Positions 5,687-6,674 of a stretch of 6,674 nucleotides of DNA are shown here, one piece after another. The stretch comes from Candidatus Methanophagales archaeon (GTDB lineage Archaea; Halobacteriota; Syntropharchaeia; Alkanophagales; Methanospirareceae). The translations under genes and the position numbers were made by a program. The stretch is from positions 1 through 6,674 of the forward strand of contig JAGGRS010000109.1 of NCBI GenBank assembly GCA_021159475.1. The letters run 5' to 3'. How positions within the stretch are numbered: position 1 is the first letter of the stretch; each line of letters opens with the position of its first letter. The notes under the pieces are model-generated. The model was not told the DNA's origin. It ran no database searches and was given only the letters and a program-made list of their open reading frames with translations.

Positions 5687-6085
5687 ATGAAAGGCGTAAG
5701 AGCGAAGATAACGAAGGCGCTACCAGCAGGTGCTCGGCTGGATTGCGTGGATAATACCGGTGCGAAGGTATTGCAGATAATAGCGGTAAAGGGCTACCGG
5801 GGTGTAAAGAACAGATATCCGAAGGCGGGCGTGGGAGATATGGTGGTGGTAGCGGTGAAGAAGGGCAGACCGGAGATAAAGAAGCAGATATTGAAGGCGG
5901 TGATAATAAGGCAGAGGAAAGAATACAGGCGTCCGTCCGGGCTAAGAGTGAAGTTTGAGGATAACGCCGCGATTATTGTGGATGACAGGGGCACGCCGAA
6001 GGGTTCGGAGATAAGGGGACCGGTGGCGAGGGAGGCGGTAGAGCGGTTTTCCGCGATAGCATCGGCAGCTACAATGATTGTGTAG
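5687..6085 (+). CDS. rpl14p: Large ribosomal subunit protein uL14 (L14)
   Basis: This 132-residue protein is the standard archaeal length for uL14, which binds 23S rRNA at the subunit interface. Diagnostic stretches are [16 protein letters not shown] (17-32), [18 protein letters not shown] (34-51), [15 protein letters not shown] (53-67), [14 protein letters not shown] (72-85), [20 protein letters not shown] (90-109) and [11 protein letters not shown] (111-121). It appears intact. The ATG at 5687 has GTGAT (5677-5681) 5 nt upstream, matching the archaeal anti-SD. An AT-rich stretch at 5641-5651 might give it its own promoter, TATA-like but weak. Its place is odd: archaeal uL14 genes usually lie between uS17 and uL24 genes in the S10/spc cluster, but here the neighbours are GGGP synthase and a convergent transporter gene. 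Confidence 0.96.
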   Translation: MKGVRAKITKALPAGARLDCVDNTGAKVLQIIAVKGYRGVKNRYPKAGVGDMVVVAVKKGRPEIKKQILKAVIIRQRKEYRRPSGLRVKFEDNAAIIVDDRGTPKGSEIRGPVAREAVERFSAIASAATMIV

Positions 6086-6093
6086 CCATACCA

Positions 6094-6674
6094 CTATAGA
6101 TACACCCATGCACAGAGCTTCCTCTCCACACACTCCAGAATTATGTATAAAGAGAATCCAAGCAGCGCCATAGCTACTATCGAGGCGTATAAAGCTGGAT
6201 AATCCATCATGCTCCATGAATACATGATCAGATAGCCAAGTCCCCGCTGGGTTGCGAAAGACTCAACGAAGAACAGCACTGCAATTGCGGTGCCCACACT
6301 TATTCGCATTGCGGTGAGTATCGCGGGCAGACATGCGGGAAGAATCACATGCCTGTATATATCCATGGGGGTTGCACCCAGGGATAGCATTGAGAATATG
6401 TAGTTCGAGCTTATATTGCGTGCCTCATCACGTGTGGTCACGAGAATCTGAAAGAAGACTATAATTGCTATCAGGATTATCTTGGAGAGGTCACCGATAC
6501 CAAAGAGGAGAATGATAAGTGGGAGAAGCACGATATGCGGTATCGGATACAGGAGGTAAACAATAGGGGCAATGATTCTATCAAAGCGGTTATTATAGGT
6601 GGAAAGCCCGAGAGGCACGGCGAGCGAGCCTGCAAGTGCAATGCCATAGATAACTCTGAGTGCACTGATGAGGA
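6094..6674 (-). CDS. ABC transporter permease, nitrate/sulfonate/taurine type, 5' truncated
   Basis: The frame is open to the window edge: 192 residues are visible and the N-terminus lies outside. An internal GTG at 6618 is probably not the start, because the 18 codons before it read LISALRVIYGIALAGSLA followed by VPLGLS, matching the conserved 'LRV..G...A...G.PLG' stretch of SsuC/TauC-type permeases. Several hydrophobic helices are evident (for example YPIPHIVLLPLIILLFGIG and IILIAIIVFFQILV). The cytoplasmic loop that contacts the ATPase is LSLGATPMDIYRHVILPACL, carrying the G and LP of the EAA motif. QRGLGYLI follows, as in the family. It should import a small anion such as sulfonate, nitrate or a related solute; the substrate is not predictable. 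The stop is 8 bp from the uL14 stop (tail to tail), leaving no room for separate terminators. ATPase and binding-protein partners are not in the window. Confidence 0.88.
   Translation of the reverse strand, partial: LISALRVIYGIALAGSLAVPLGLSTYNNRFDRIIAPIVYLLYPIPHIVLLPLIILLFGIGDLSKIILIAIIVFFQILVTTRDEARNISSNYIFSMLSLGATPMDIYRHVILPACLPAILTAMRISVGTAIAVLFFVESFATQRGLGYLIMYSWSMMDYPALYASIVAMALLGFSLYIILECVERKLCAWVYL

Overview
The window reads as a piece of an archaeal chromosome from a lineage that carries methyl-coenzyme M reductase (MCR), that is, a methanogen or an anaerobic methane/alkane oxidiser. Three things support this: three consecutive methanogenesis-marker genes (mmp14, mmp17, mmp7), an archaeal-type geranylgeranylglyceryl phosphate synthase for ether lipids, and an archaeal-length ribosomal protein uL14. 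Frequent AUA and AGG codons, degraded small-gene modules and repeated hairpins would suit a Methanophagales (ANME-1)-like genome, but that placement is inference only.

Left part (1-1193, all genes on the minus strand): an accessory zone of very small genes. A 51-residue DUF5678-like gene overlaps a retropepsin-like aspartyl protease gene that starts at TTG. Upstream of them lie remains of a second two-gene module: a DUF4258-like toxin-type fragment overlapping a DUF2283-like gene, each carrying one single-base frameshift. Each module is followed about 20 bp downstream by an identical 42-bp hairpin element; the two copies are exactly 700 bp apart.

Middle (1194-4908): a minus-strand dolichol-phosphate-mannose-synthase-like GT2 glycosyltransferase is divergent from a tight plus-strand operon mmp14-mmp17-mmp7. 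Mmp7 and Mmp17 belong to the ATP-dependent MCR activation complex. Mmp14 is an actin-fold (ASKHA) ATPase-like marker protein of unknown role. The 68-bp divergent spacer holds TATA-like boxes and a 14-bp imperfect direct repeat.

Right part (4955-6674): the plus-strand run continues with GGGP synthase and then a stand-alone uL14 gene, away from its usual ribosomal-protein neighbours. It ends 8 bp from a convergent, edge-truncated ABC-transporter permease of the nitrate/sulfonate/taurine type. Core metabolism (MCR maturation, lipid backbone synthesis, ribosome) thus sits next to a decaying accessory zone. No rRNA, tRNA, CRISPR array or intact transposase was seen.
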